Assembly: GCA_023369685.1 (NCBI GenBank)
Contig: SACZ01000005.1
Location: 302,005 to 366,004 of the forward strand
DNA from: Prolixibacteraceae bacterium JC049
GTDB lineage: Bacteria > Bacteroidota > Bacteroidia > Bacteroidales > Prolixibacteraceae
Direction of reading: 5' to 3'
DNA: 64,000 nucleotides
Shown here: positions 45,135 to 55,109 of the stretch, piece after piece
Numbering within the stretch: the first letter of the stretch is position 1
How the letters are laid out: each line of letters begins with the position of its first letter
The notes under the pieces: model-generated
What the model was told of the DNA's origin: nothing
What the model saw: only the letters and a program-made list of their open reading frames with translations
Database searches by the model: none
Position numbers and translations under genes: made by a program

Positions 45135-47351
45135 ATGCCAAAAAGAGGGAAAACGAACAATAACATGATGACAAGTAGAAGGGACGAAAACATTAAGATT
45201 ACACCAAAATCAAAAAAGATACTCAATCAAATTCTATTGGAAAATCCTAAACTAGGTAAAATCCTACAAGAATCAGTTGATGTGGAAACCGCAAGAGAAA
45301 ACATCAAAAACTGGGTATCTGAAGAGTTACAAAAAGAACCACTTGCCTATCAATTTTACAAATCGGAAATTACTGGAAGAAAGAATTTTGAACAAATAAG
45401 CTGGCCATCTATTGCTGCAATTCGAATTCTGGATTACATCGATTATGCAGAGATGGAGTATACCGATTTAAACCTCAGAGGAAAAAAAGGACAGAATCAT
45501 CCATTTAGAACACTTTGGTTAGCAGTGAAACATGGGACTGGAGCCGGTCGTAGTGCATTCTTTAAAGATATGCTTCACCTTTTCAGACAGTTCAATGGAA
45601 CTCAAAGTAAAGAAATTCCAACCAAAGAGAAGCTAACAGAATGGATGGATCGTCATCCTGTTGGAACACAAAAAGATATTGTAACATTAAGAGAAACCAA
45701 CAAGAAACGAATCATCGATGTATTGATTCGTAAAATTGAAGATGGAACGTTCTCTACAAAGAAATATTCACTAAATCAGTTTAGTTCATACGAAGAGAAG
45801 TTTGAACAAATGTTGAAATGGTGGGATACTCACCAATTCCATTTAAAATTTGCTATTCGTACTCCTGATTTATTGAACGAGATGTTAAACTTCTCGCTTT
45901 CGGATAAGAAAATGGATGTGCTTCACAAAGCAGAACAAGCAGGCATTCCATTCTTCATCAATCCTTACTATTTATCGCTTTTGAATGTAGAAGAGCCAGA
46001 AGGTTACATTGCATCTGACATGGCTGTATATAATTATATATTCTACAGTCAGGAGTTGATTGAGGAGTTTGGACACATCGTTGCTTGGGAAAAGGAAGAC
46101 ATTGTTGAGCCGGGTAAACCCAATGCTGCAGGTTTCATTCTTCCTACAGAACACAACCTACACCGCCGCTACCCAGAAGTAGCCATTATGATTCCCGACA
46201 CAGTGGGAAGAGCATGTGGTGGACTATGTGTTTCATGTCAGCGCATGTACGATTTCCAGAGTGGTCACTTGAATTTCGATTTAGATCAGCTTAAGCCTAG
46301 CGAAAAATGGTCGACAAAGCTTCAGAAGCTGATGAATTACTTTGAGAATGACGCTCAGCTTAGAGATATTCTAATCACTGGAGGAGATGCATTGATGAGC
46401 TCGAACAAAAGTATGCGCATCATCTTAAATGCTGTCCTTGAAATGGCTAAACGCAAAAAAGAGGCCAATAAGCAAAGAGCAGAAGGTGAGAAATTTGCCG
46501 AAATGCAACGCATTCGATTGGGAACTCGTCTTCCGGTATATCTTCCGCAGCGAATTGACAAAGAGCTAATTGAAATCTTAACAGAATTCAAAAACGAGGC
46601 AAGCAAAATTGGCTTCAAGCAGTTTGTAGTTCAAACTCACTTCGAAACTGCAATGGAAATTACTCCTGAAGCAAAAACAGGAATTGAAATGCTATTGTCT
46701 GCTGGTTGGATGGTTACCAACCAATTGGTATTTACTGCTGCCGCATCGCGAAGAGGTCACACTGCCAAATTGCGTAAAGCATTGAACGATGTTGGAGTAG
46801 TTACTTACTATACATTCTCGGTTAAAGGTTACATGGAAAATAGTAACAACTTTGCCACAAATGCCAGAGCAGTACAAGAGCAGCTGGAAGAGAAAATATT
46901 AGGGGTTCTTCCTGAGAAATATTACAAAGAACTGGAAACTTTACCACAACACGCAACAGAAATGGTTGACAAACTAGCTGAGCTGCGCGAAAAGGAACAA
47001 CTTCCATTCTTAGCAACAGACAGAAACGTACTTAACCTTCCGGGTGTTGGGAAAAGTTCAACTTTCCGTACTATTGGTATCACACCAGAAGGAAGACGTA
47101 TTCTAGAGTTTGATCACGACCATAACCGTAGTCATAGCCCTATTATTCACGAAATGGGTAAAGTGATTATTGTTGAATCGAAGCCTATTGCCGACTACCT
47201 ATGTCAGTTGGAAAGCATGGGAGAAGATCAAACAGAATATGAAGCAATTTGGGGCTACTCGATTGGAGAAACAGAACCAAGAATGAGTTTCTATGAATAC
47301 CCTCAGCAAGAGCAGCAAATTACTGATAAGCTGACTAATTTTCAGATTTAA
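45135..47351 (+). CDS. Large KamA-family radical SAM protein (lysine 2,3-aminomutase-like)
   Basis: The 738-residue protein belongs to the lysine 2,3-aminomutase superfamily but is much longer than the usual 400-470. The radical-SAM cluster motif CX3CX2C is Cys361, Cys365 and Cys368 (ACGGLCVSC). IRLGTRLPVYLPQRI matches the conserved aminomutase strand. LPGVGK with Lys640 corresponds to the PLP-binding lysine loop (PGGGGK in lysine 2,3-aminomutase). About 340 residues precede the cluster, against about 125 in the classical enzyme. A charged insert (MAKRKKEANKQRAEGEKF) sits between the cluster and the PLP lysine. The start may be Met1 or Met11/12. No lysine-fermentation genes or acetyltransferase (ablB) adjoin it, so the substrate is unknown. 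It has its own promoter and terminator. Confidence 0.88.
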   Translation: MPKRGKTNNNMMTSRRDENIKITPKSKKILNQILLENPKLGKILQESVDVETARENIKNWVSEELQKEPLAYQFYKSEITGRKNFEQISWPSIAAIRILDYIDYAEMEYTDLNLRGKKGQNHPFRTLWLAVKHGTGAGRSAFFKDMLHLFRQFNGTQSKEIPTKEKLTEWMDRHPVGTQKDIVTLRETNKKRIIDVLIRKIEDGTFSTKKYSLNQFSSYEEKFEQMLKWWDTHQFHLKFAIRTPDLLNEMLNFSLSDKKMDVLHKAEQAGIPFFINPYYLSLLNVEEPEGYIASDMAVYNYIFYSQELIEEFGHIVAWEKEDIVEPGKPNAAGFILPTEHNLHRRYPEVAIMIPDTVGRACGGLCVSCQRMYDFQSGHLNFDLDQLKPSEKWSTKLQKLMNYFENDAQLRDILITGGDALMSSNKSMRIILNAVLEMAKRKKEANKQRAEGEKFAEMQRIRLGTRLPVYLPQRIDKELIEILTEFKNEASKIGFKQFVVQTHFETAMEITPEAKTGIEMLLSAGWMVTNQLVFTAAASRRGHTAKLRKALNDVGVVTYYTFSVKGYMENSNNFATNARAVQEQLEEKILGVLPEKYYKELETLPQHATEMVDKLAELREKEQLPFLATDRNVLNLPGVGKSSTFRTIGITPEGRRILEFDHDHNRSHSPIIHEMGKVIIVESKPIADYLCQLESMGEDQTEYEAIWGYSIGETEPRMSFYEYPQQEQQITDKLTNFQI

Positions 47352-47375
47352 TCTGATATCGATATAAGATATATG

Positions 47376-47407
47376 ACTGCCTTGGAATTTTCTAGGGCAG
47401 TTTTTTT
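47376..47407 (+). terminator. Terminator of the KamA-like gene
   Basis: A 12-bp stem with G-T pairs (47376-47387 with 47390-47401) is followed by a run of seven T. Confidence 0.85.
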
Positions 47408-47458
47408 ATGTCCTGATCTGTAGAAAGTACAACCAAGTTCACATACTACGAAGTTATC

Positions 47459-48880
47459 TTATAGTCTTTCTAAGCGACTGGCATCGAGACGCAGGAATAT
47501 AAATAACAGAATAGTAAACGACCACAATGAAGAGCCTCCGTAACTAAAGAATGGCAAAGGAATACCAATAACCGGAGCCAGTTTTATGGTCATAGCAATA
47601 TTTACTGCAAAGTGAAAGAAGAGAATACAGACGACGCCGTAACCATACACCCGACTAAACACAGAGCGTTGTCTTTCTGCCAAATAAAGTAACCGAAGAA
47701 AGAACGCTAAAAATCCGATAACAACAATAGTAGTTCCTAGAAACCCCCACTCTTCTCCAACCGTGCAGAATATAAAATCGGTACTTTGCTCCGGAACAAA
47801 ATCGAATTTAGTTTGGGTGCCCTTTAAAAAGCCTTTTCCAGAAACACCTCCTGAGCCAATTGCAATCATCGACTGATGTACATTCCATTCTACTCCAAGC
47901 GGGTCGGATTTAATTCCCAAAAGAATCTCAATTCTACTTCGATGGTGAGGAGCTAAAATATTGGTAAAAGCATAATTCACCGAATTACTAAACACAATTG
48001 AGGCAATAAACACTCCGACTATTAAGGCTACCTTACCCGATTTGGCTTTGACAGCGTGAATCATCCCATATAGTGCTGTTAACAACGAGACAATCAATAG
48101 CTCATGGTATAACTCTAGCTTATTTCCCAAAAGCAAGTCAATTCCCAAAACAGCTGTCCAGGCAATTCCCATTAAAATGGTAATTCGAAGCACTTTTCGC
48201 CAACTGCTCTCCATTATCCAAAAGGCCAATACACCCACAATAAGTAGAAATATTAGCACATTAACCGGAGGTACAAGCAATGTCATGATAAAAATAACGG
48301 CCATGAGTAAACCGAAGAATAGCACCACACCAGATAGGCCTTCACGGAAAAACATCAATACAAAAACCACATATACCAAAGCCGAACCGGTATCATTCTG
48401 AAGCAAAATCAATCCCATAGGAATTAGCAGAATCACAGCAATACTGGCCAGCGATTTCAGGTTATGCATTTTAAAGTTAAACCGACTAATGTATTTTGCT
48501 AATGCTAAGCAAGTTGCAAATTTCGCAAATTCAGAAGGTTGAAGTCGCACGCTCCCAATATCGAACCACGAACGAGCCCCCTTCACCTCGACTCCAAATA
48601 ATAAAACACCAACCAACAAGAGCATTGTAAACAAGTAGAGTGGAAAAGCAAATGCCACGTAAAATTTACTATCGACCAGAATCATTCCCAATCCGATAAT
48701 AATAGCTGCTCCAATCCACATGAGCTGCTTTCCGTAGCGCTGCGAAATGTCAAATATACTTTGATGCTCCTCGTTATAAACCGCAGCATAAATATTCACC
48801 CAGCCTAAAAGCATCAATAGTATCCATATAAAAATGGTTACCCAATCAATATTTGCCCAAACGTTGTTTCTTTTAATCAA
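47459..48880 (-). CDS. rodA: Rod shape-determining protein RodA
   Basis: This SEDS-family peptidoglycan glycosyltransferase polymerises wall glycan with PBP2 during elongation. The 473-residue protein has about ten helices. WWNIYA-like NIYAAVYNEE near the start, GSVRLQPSEFAKF and the late PVIGIPLPFFSYGGSS are SEDS hallmarks. It is longer than E. coli RodA (370) because of extra helices in the middle, as in other Bacteroidota. Its ATG overlaps the PBP2 stop by four bases, so the two are coupled. Confidence 0.93.
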   Translation of the reverse strand: MIKRNNVWANIDWVTIFIWILLMLLGWVNIYAAVYNEEHQSIFDISQRYGKQLMWIGAAIIIGLGMILVDSKFYVAFAFPLYLFTMLLLVGVLLFGVEVKGARSWFDIGSVRLQPSEFAKFATCLALAKYISRFNFKMHNLKSLASIAVILLIPMGLILLQNDTGSALVYVVFVLMFFREGLSGVVLFFGLLMAVIFIMTLLVPPVNVLIFLLIVGVLAFWIMESSWRKVLRITILMGIAWTAVLGIDLLLGNKLELYHELLIVSLLTALYGMIHAVKAKSGKVALIVGVFIASIVFSNSVNYAFTNILAPHHRSRIEILLGIKSDPLGVEWNVHQSMIAIGSGGVSGKGFLKGTQTKFDFVPEQSTDFIFCTVGEEWGFLGTTIVVIGFLAFFLRLLYLAERQRSVFSRVYGYGVVCILFFHFAVNIAMTIKLAPVIGIPLPFFSYGGSSLWSFTILLFIFLRLDASRLERL

Positions 48881-50721
48881 TGTCCTGTGTTTTTATCTTT
48901 CACTGGATTTCGAATGATATCGGCCTCCAACATTCTTTTTTCTAAATATTTTCTCGATGGCATAATAGAGTCGTTGATATACTTCTCTATTACTAAGCTC
49001 GCAATTGGCGCTGCATAGGTCGATCCCCATTTCGAGTTTTCAACATATACAGTAACAGCAATTTTAGGCTTTTGCACTGGCGCAAAACACATATAAGCAC
49101 CATGATCCTGACCAGCATTTTCCACTGTTCCTGTTTTTCCACACACTTCAATACCCGGGATCCTGGCAAAACGACCAGTACCTGTTACCGACACATTGTG
49201 CATTCCCTGTATAATTGGTTTGAAATAGGTAGAATCGATACTCCCTTGTTGTGGCTCTAAAAACTTTTTATCGATTGTTTCACCTTCAACTCCTTTTACA
49301 ATGTGTGGAATATAATAGTAACCACGATTGGCCAGATAAGCAGCATAGTTAGTCATTTGCAACGGTGTTGCTCCCAACTCTCCTTGTCCAATGGCTAAAG
49401 AAATTATCCATAACGAACGCCAGCGACGCCCTTTGTATTTAGTCTTATCGTAATATGCTGTTGATGGCACTAAACCAGGAAGCTCATTGGGAAAGTCACT
49501 GCCCAACTTTTTACCAAAGCCCATTCCTAGCAAATGATTACGCCACGCGATGTATCCGTTTTTTACTGATCCAAATTTGGGAGCTTCTAGAATCCAGCGA
49601 AATACATTACAATAGTATGTATTACACGAATGCTCAATAGATTCCAACATGTCGGTTCCAAACGGATTAGAATGGTGACAACCTACACGCAAGTTACCTA
49701 CAGTATAGGCTCCATAGCACTTAAATTCGGTTTTAGGAGTAATCAATCGCTCTTGCAAACCAATTAGAGCATTGGCCATTTTAAAAGTTGATCCGGGAGA
49801 ATAATTCGCCATTAGTGCACGGTTGAAAATTGGCCGAAGCGTATCTTTATAAAGCTTCATGTAGTTTTTTCCTCGCTCGCGACCAACCAATAGATTGGGA
49901 TCATAACCCGGGCTACTAACTAAACACAAAATCTCTCCGGAAGAAGGCTCAATAGCTACAATACTCCCTTTCTTGTTTTGCATCAATTTCTCGGCATAAG
50001 CCTGCAACTTAGAATCTAAACTAAGGGTAATATTTTTTCCTCGAACAGCCAGTGTGTCCAAAGCTCCATCTTTGTATCGCCCCTTTTTCTGGTTACGTAC
50101 ATTTACCAAGTGATAATTTACACCTTTGGTTCCTCGCAGCACCTCTTCGTACGAACGCTCCACACCGTTCAATCCGATATAATCACCAGGGCGGTAGTAT
50201 CTATTTCTTTTTACAGTGCGACTATTTACTTCGCCCACAGAACCAAGTACGTGAGCAGCCATATTATGACGGTAGTCGCGCAAAGTACGACGCTGAGTAA
50301 AGAAACCAGGGAATTTATACAACTTTTCCTGAATAGCAACGTGCTGCTTGGCTGTTATCTGGCTGACTAAGATGGATGGTTTATAGCGAGAATAACGTCT
50401 TGCTTTCTTCATTCTCTTCACCAAATCATCCTGCTCAATATCAATAATATTACAGAAGTCGATTGTATCGAAAGCTTTCACCTGTCGGGGAATAATCATC
50501 AAATCATATGCTGCCTGATTGTAAACCAGCAACTCACCATTTCTGTCGTAAATTAGTCCACGCGAGGGATATTGCACTTCCTTCCGCAAAATGTTTTTTT
50601 CGGCATATTGCTTATACTCAGTATTCAGAACTTGAATACGAAATAACTTTATCATGAAAATTATTCCAATGAGTACAAATATCCCTCCAATTATATATTT
50701 CCTTTTCGAATAAGTATCCAC
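48877..50721 (-). CDS. mrdA: Penicillin-binding protein 2
   Basis: This transpeptidase cross-links peptidoglycan for side-wall growth. The 614-residue protein has an N-terminal membrane anchor, then a PBP dimer domain (YPSRGLIYDRNGELLVYN). The transpeptidase domain has the SXXK site in SPGSTFKM (near residue 312), SXN in HSCNTYYCN and KTG in CGKTGTVEN (near 529). Together with RodA it forms the elongation synthase. It lies 31 bases after mreD in the same operon. Confidence 0.95.
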   Translation of the reverse strand: MDTYSKRKYIIGGIFVLIGIIFMIKLFRIQVLNTEYKQYAEKNILRKEVQYPSRGLIYDRNGELLVYNQAAYDLMIIPRQVKAFDTIDFCNIIDIEQDDLVKRMKKARRYSRYKPSILVSQITAKQHVAIQEKLYKFPGFFTQRRTLRDYRHNMAAHVLGSVGEVNSRTVKRNRYYRPGDYIGLNGVERSYEEVLRGTKGVNYHLVNVRNQKKGRYKDGALDTLAVRGKNITLSLDSKLQAYAEKLMQNKKGSIVAIEPSSGEILCLVSSPGYDPNLLVGRERGKNYMKLYKDTLRPIFNRALMANYSPGSTFKMANALIGLQERLITPKTEFKCYGAYTVGNLRVGCHHSNPFGTDMLESIEHSCNTYYCNVFRWILEAPKFGSVKNGYIAWRNHLLGMGFGKKLGSDFPNELPGLVPSTAYYDKTKYKGRRWRSLWIISLAIGQGELGATPLQMTNYAAYLANRGYYYIPHIVKGVEGETIDKKFLEPQQGSIDSTYFKPIIQGMHNVSVTGTGRFARIPGIEVCGKTGTVENAGQDHGAYMCFAPVQKPKIAVTVYVENSKWGSTYAAPIASLVIEKYINDSIMPSRKYLEKRMLEADIIRNPVKDKNTGH

Positions 50722-50752
50722 CCTAAAAAATGCTCAAAATGATTATGGAAAG

Positions 50753-51259
50753 CTACTTCTTATTAAATAGTAGCTGCAACAAGATAATTAAAACAATACT
50801 AAAAACAGAGCTGGCTAATACACGTAAAAGCGTATCGCCCATTCCGCGCCACGTAAATGCTTCTAATAAAAACAACACAGTATGATGTGCTACCACAATA
50901 ATGGCCGTATATCTTAAGAACCAGTTAAATCCGTAATTATAGATACGAGGTGGTTTTCCCACTTCATATTCATCTCTACTGGAAAGTAAGTCCAAAATTT
51001 TAGGTCGAATAAAGGCTGCAAAAACAGTAGCCGATGCATGTAATCCAGGTGTATTGGAAAACACATCGACACTTAGTCCAGTAAAGAAACCAATAATCAT
51101 TAGCCACCAGGTGGGCATCTCTATTGGTAAAAGCAGGATAATTAAAATATATGCAAACGGATTGATTAATCCACTGAATTGCACGTTATTCAGGATGAGT
51201 ACTTGAAGTAAGATTACTCCAAAAAACAGAAGTATATATTTAACAACTCCATCAATCAT
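50753..51259 (-). CDS. mreD: Rod shape-determining protein MreD
   Basis: The 168-residue inner-membrane protein has about five helices and belongs to the elongasome scaffold. Sequence conservation in MreD is low. The call rests on size, helix pattern (LLPIEMPTWWLMIIGFFTGLS resembles the family core) and position between mreC (8-base overlap) and mrdA. Confidence 0.88.
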   Translation of the reverse strand: MIDGVVKYILLFFGVILLQVLILNNVQFSGLINPFAYILIILLLPIEMPTWWLMIIGFFTGLSVDVFSNTPGLHASATVFAAFIRPKILDLLSSRDEYEVGKPPRIYNYGFNWFLRYTAIIVVAHHTVLFLLEAFTWRGMGDTLLRVLASSVFSIVLIILLQLLFNKK

Positions 51260-52082
51260 TATTCAACTGCTCCTCTAATTCGTTTAGTTCATCTCTGTTT
51301 CTGTTCATCACGATATTTACATACGAAAGTCGGTTAAAATCTAAGAACAGATCTACATTTATCAAATAAAAGTTGCTGCCCTTGTCCAACTCAACTTCGC
51401 TTACTACACCAATTGGGACTCCGTCGGGGAACACCGAAGAATATCCACTGGTTACAATGGTATCGCCCTTGGTAAGCTCTACATTATATGGTATACCTTC
51501 CAGTAATACTTTCTGATGATCTTTACCATTCCATACGATGGTTCCATTATCGTTGGTTCGCTTTAGTTTCGCACTAATACTCCAACGCCCATTTAATAAA
51601 GAAATGGCTGTAGAGTAGTGTTTCGAAACATGGTTGATTCTACCAACAACTCCATTGGCACCAACAATACCCATATCGGGTTTAACACCATCAAGACTTC
51701 CTTTATTAAGTGTTAAGTAGTTGTGCTGTTTATTCACCGAGTTATTAATTACTTTAGCCGTAACAAACTGGTTATCCGACAATATGGAATCGGCAAAAAA
51801 AGTGTATTTAATCTCTTCTTTATTGGAGTTTTGCAATTGCAACATGGTGCGTAATCGGGCATTCTCTTCGGCCAACAACTTATTGGTTTTTCTTAGGGAG
51901 AAATAGTCAGCCACACTACTATAGCTATCGAAGATACCAGCAGTAACCTGATTACTGGAATTGAGGAATTTTACTTTCTGGAAATTGTTATACCGAATAA
52001 TCATTAACAGGCATACCAGTTCCAGTACTAAAAACAGGAAGAAATTAATGTACTTAAGTAGAAATCGAAATAAATTCCTCAT
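51252..52082 (-). CDS. mreC: Rod shape-determining protein MreC
   Basis: The 276-residue bitopic protein has one N-terminal helix (about residues 10-28) and then a short coiled coil (YFSLRKTNKLLAEENARLR). The MreC beta domain follows, with NKGSLDGVKPDMGIVGANGVVG and TSGYSSVFPDGVPIGVV, both characteristic. It links MreB to PBP2. It overlaps mreD by 8 bases and lies 37 bases after mreB. Confidence 0.93.
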   Translation of the reverse strand: MRNLFRFLLKYINFFLFLVLELVCLLMIIRYNNFQKVKFLNSSNQVTAGIFDSYSSVADYFSLRKTNKLLAEENARLRTMLQLQNSNKEEIKYTFFADSILSDNQFVTAKVINNSVNKQHNYLTLNKGSLDGVKPDMGIVGANGVVGRINHVSKHYSTAISLLNGRWSISAKLKRTNDNGTIVWNGKDHQKVLLEGIPYNVELTKGDTIVTSGYSSVFPDGVPIGVVSEVELDKGSNFYLINVDLFLDFNRLSYVNIVMNRNRDELNELEEQLNND

Positions 52083-52119
52083 AGTTTAATATAGAAGGGA
52101 AATCTTTCCCTATCCGCAC

Positions 52120-53142
52120 TTAGCGAATAAGGAAAGAAAATTTATCTGCATTTTTCAATGCGATACCTGTTCCACGAGCTACAGCTCTTAACGGATCTTC
52201 CGCAATATGGAAAGGAATCTTAATTTTATCACTCAAACGCTTGTCTAGTCCGCGCAACAATGCACCACCACCTGCAAGGAATATTCCTCGGTCAACGATG
52301 TCGGCATAAAGTTCTGGTGGAGTTTGCTCCAACGCACTTAGAATAGCGGTTTCAATTTTAGATATTGACTTGTCCAAACAATGGGCAATTTCCTGGTATC
52401 CCACAGGTACTTCAATTGGTAAAGCAGTCATCTGGTTAGGACCACGCACAATGAAATCTGTTGGTGGTTCTTGCAACTCAGGTAAAGCTGCACCTACGTT
52501 GATTTTAATATCTTCAGCGGTACGCTCACCAATTTTAATGTTGTGCTGATGACGCATGTACTCCATGATATCCATGGTCAGGTCATCACCGGCGATACGG
52601 ATTGATTTATTGGTAACAATACCACCTAGCGAAATCACAGCAATCTCGGTAGTACCACCACCTATATCCACTACCATGTTTCCTTCTGGTGCTTCTACAT
52701 CTATACCAATACCGATAGCTGCAGCCATAGGCTCATAAATCATATACACGTCTCGTCCTCCTGCATGTTCCGACGAGTCACGAACAGCACGAAGCTCAAC
52801 CTCTGTACTTCCCGAAGGAATACAAACCACCATTTTCAATGATGGCGAAAACCATTTATTTCCCGGATGAATCATCTTAATCATTCCGCGAATCATTTGC
52901 TCTGCTGCGTTAAAGTCGGCAATTACACCGTCGCGCAACGGGCGAATGGTTTTCAAGTTGGCGTGAGTTTTTCCCTGCATCTGGCGCGCTTTCTCGCCAA
53001 CTGCAACCACCTTCTCCGATTTCATATCCAAGGCTACTATCGAAGGCTCATCCACAACAATTTTGTCATTATGAATGATAATGGTATTCGCAGTACCTAG
53101 GTCAATCGCAATTTCCTGGGTCAAAAAAGAAAATAATCCCAT
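52120..53142 (-). CDS. mreB: Rod shape-determining protein MreB
   Basis: This is an actin-like cytoskeletal ATPase that directs the elongasome. The 340-residue protein has the phosphate-1 loop IDLGTANT (13-20), MVVDIGGGTTEIAV for phosphate-2, and the adenosine motif IFLAGGGALLRGLD. Length is standard. It is the first mre gene and lies 179 bases after purH. The region 53143-53321 shows no perfect -7 box, so it may be read from purH or from its own atypical promoter. Confidence 0.96.
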   Translation of the reverse strand: MGLFSFLTQEIAIDLGTANTIIIHNDKIVVDEPSIVALDMKSEKVVAVGEKARQMQGKTHANLKTIRPLRDGVIADFNAAEQMIRGMIKMIHPGNKWFSPSLKMVVCIPSGSTEVELRAVRDSSEHAGGRDVYMIYEPMAAAIGIGIDVEAPEGNMVVDIGGGTTEIAVISLGGIVTNKSIRIAGDDLTMDIMEYMRHQHNIKIGERTAEDIKINVGAALPELQEPPTDFIVRGPNQMTALPIEVPVGYQEIAHCLDKSISKIETAILSALEQTPPELYADIVDRGIFLAGGGALLRGLDKRLSDKIKIPFHIAEDPLRAVARGTGIALKNADKFSFLIR

Positions 53143-53321
53143 TATCCAAAATCTTTATCAAGTTACTGCCCCAGGGGCATCTCTGTTATTTCCGTTTAAA
53201 CAAGTTGAATTCGTACTTCAAGACTTTCAGACTGTAGGATCTTCAGATTATCAGAAAAGATAATGCATCAACGTACAACCTGGTAATCATCCTCAAATAC
53301 GAATTCAGTTCAAGTGAAATT

Positions 53322-54908
53322 TTAGTGTTTAAAATGACGCACTCCGGTAAATACCATTGCGATGCCAAATTCGTCACAAGCTTCAATCACTTCTTCGTCA
53401 CGAATACTTCCTCCTGGTTCTACGATGTATTTCACGCCATACTCGTTGGCAGCTTCAATACTATCGCGGAATGGGAAGAATGCATCGGAAATCAATACCG
53501 AATATTCAATTTTAATACCCTCTTTCATATCGAAACGAGGCATAGTCAACTGGCGAAGGCTATCCAAACGGTTAGGTTGTCCCATTCCCGCTCCGGTTAG
53601 CCAGAAAGCGCCATCGCTATTTTCTGTTACTACAGCAATTGCATTACTCTTTAAATGCTTACATGCAGTAATACCGAATTTAGCCAAATTCACTTTGTTC
53701 TCGTCGAACTGAACTTTGGTTACATTCTTAAATTCAGTCTCAAGACCTTCGTCTTCATCCTGAACTAAAATTCCACCATTAATTGAACGATATAATTTCT
53801 CTCCTGTTGTCTCAGCCTTCACATTAGCAACCAATAAACGTAAGTTTTTCTTCTTACCGAATACTTCTAATGCTTCTGGAGTGAATTCAGGAGCGATAAT
53901 AATCTCTACAAATTTCTTGGCAAACCACTCTGCCACTTCTGCGGTAACAGTAGATGTGAAACAAATGATACTTCCGAATGCACTGATAGGATCGCCAGCC
54001 CACGCTAGTTCCAAAGTACTCATAATATCATTCCCTACTGCCAATCCACATGGATTTAGGTGCTTAATTACCGAAACAGCTACTTTGCTATCCAAATGGG
54101 TTACCGAATGAAAGGCATCGCTAGCCGATTTCCAAGCAGCATCAGCATCCAACAAGTTGTTGTACGATAAAGCTTTTCCTTGCAATACCTGAGCTCCAGC
54201 AAGAGTTTCTTCGTTTTTCGTATTGTTGAAACGATAGAAACGAGCCGACTGATGAGGATTCTCACCATAACGAAGTACTTGTCCATCGTTCAAGCTAATA
54301 CGCTCCAATGGCATTTCTTCCTGATTGAAATACGAGAAGATAGCACTGTCGTAATGAGAAGATACCGCAAAGGCTTTCGCAGCAAATGCTTTTCGGTCGC
54401 TTAGTTCCGATCCACCTTTTTCTTCCAACATGTTAAACAAGTCGGTGTATTGCTCACGTGAAGAAACAATCACCACATCCTTATAGTTCTTGGCAGCAGC
54501 ACGAATTAATGAAATTCCACCGATATCAATTTTCTCAATGATATCAGCTTCTGAAGCTCCTGAAGCAACTGTTTCCTCGAAAGGGTAAAGGTCAACAATT
54601 ACCAAGTCGATATCGGGTATCCCGTATTCGATTACTTGCGCAACATCACCTTCGTTTTCGCGGCGAGAGAGAATACCACCAAAAACTTTTGGGTGAAGTG
54701 TTTTTACGCGTCCTCCTAAAATAGAAGGGTAAGTTGTTAAATCTTCAACAGCAGTTACCGGAACATTTAATTCTTCAATAAAACTTTGTGTTCCACCTGT
54801 AGAATAGAGTGTTACGCCTAATTCTTCCAGCTTTTTAACAATCGGTTCCAAATTGTCTTTGTGATAAACCGATATTAAAGCCGATTTGATTTTCCTTAAA
54901 TGATTCAT
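53322..54908 (-). CDS. purH: Bifunctional AICAR transformylase/IMP cyclohydrolase
   Basis: It catalyses the last two steps to IMP. The 528-residue protein has an N-terminal IMP cyclohydrolase domain (LYSTGGTQSFIEE, TLHPKVFGGIL, IDIGGISLIRAAAKNY). The C-terminal transformylase domain has SVIKHLNPCGLAVG with the Lys-His pair and ends with EPGGSIRDEEVIEACDEFG. Length fits. A perfect -7 box lies 25 bases upstream. It stands at the head of the mre block, an order common in Bacteroidota. Confidence 0.95.
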   Translation of the reverse strand: MNHLRKIKSALISVYHKDNLEPIVKKLEELGVTLYSTGGTQSFIEELNVPVTAVEDLTTYPSILGGRVKTLHPKVFGGILSRRENEGDVAQVIEYGIPDIDLVIVDLYPFEETVASGASEADIIEKIDIGGISLIRAAAKNYKDVVIVSSREQYTDLFNMLEEKGGSELSDRKAFAAKAFAVSSHYDSAIFSYFNQEEMPLERISLNDGQVLRYGENPHQSARFYRFNNTKNEETLAGAQVLQGKALSYNNLLDADAAWKSASDAFHSVTHLDSKVAVSVIKHLNPCGLAVGNDIMSTLELAWAGDPISAFGSIICFTSTVTAEVAEWFAKKFVEIIIAPEFTPEALEVFGKKKNLRLLVANVKAETTGEKLYRSINGGILVQDEDEGLETEFKNVTKVQFDENKVNLAKFGITACKHLKSNAIAVVTENSDGAFWLTGAGMGQPNRLDSLRQLTMPRFDMKEGIKIEYSVLISDAFFPFRDSIEAANEYGVKYIVEPGGSIRDEEVIEACDEFGIAMVFTGVRHFKH

Positions 54909-54932
54909 TTATAGCAGTTTAATTTCAGAGCA

Positions 54933-54940
54933 CAAAATTA
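54933..54940 (-). promoter_or_regulatory. -7 promoter box of purH
   Basis: TAATTTTG on the minus strand is a perfect TAnnTTTG box ending 24 bases before the purH ATG. Confidence 0.5.
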
Positions 54941-55018
54941 ATAAATTAGGCGCACTTTATGCTGTTTACCAGAGATGGATTTGTCAACAAGTTCACATAA
55001 AAATACCAACCATTTCTG

Positions 55019-55059
55019 AGCCGACCAATTGTTTCAGAATATAATTTATTGGATCGGCT
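55019..55059. repeat. Bulged inverted repeat between mgtE and purH
   Basis: AGCCGA+CCAAT (55019-55029) pairs with ATTGG+TCGGCT (55048-55059), with one bulged A. It lies 50 bases after the mgtE stop but lacks a T-run on the minus strand. It may be an mgtE 3' stem or part of purH control. Confidence 0.5.
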
Positions 55060-55109
55060 AAAAAATTTACAGTCGAGGTAGTTTTAACGAACAATCTTCG
55101 TTTTTCAGC

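Noticed and set aside
55019..55059. Intrinsic terminator of mgtE
   Set aside because: The stem is good but no T-run follows on the minus strand, so I recorded it only as an inverted repeat.
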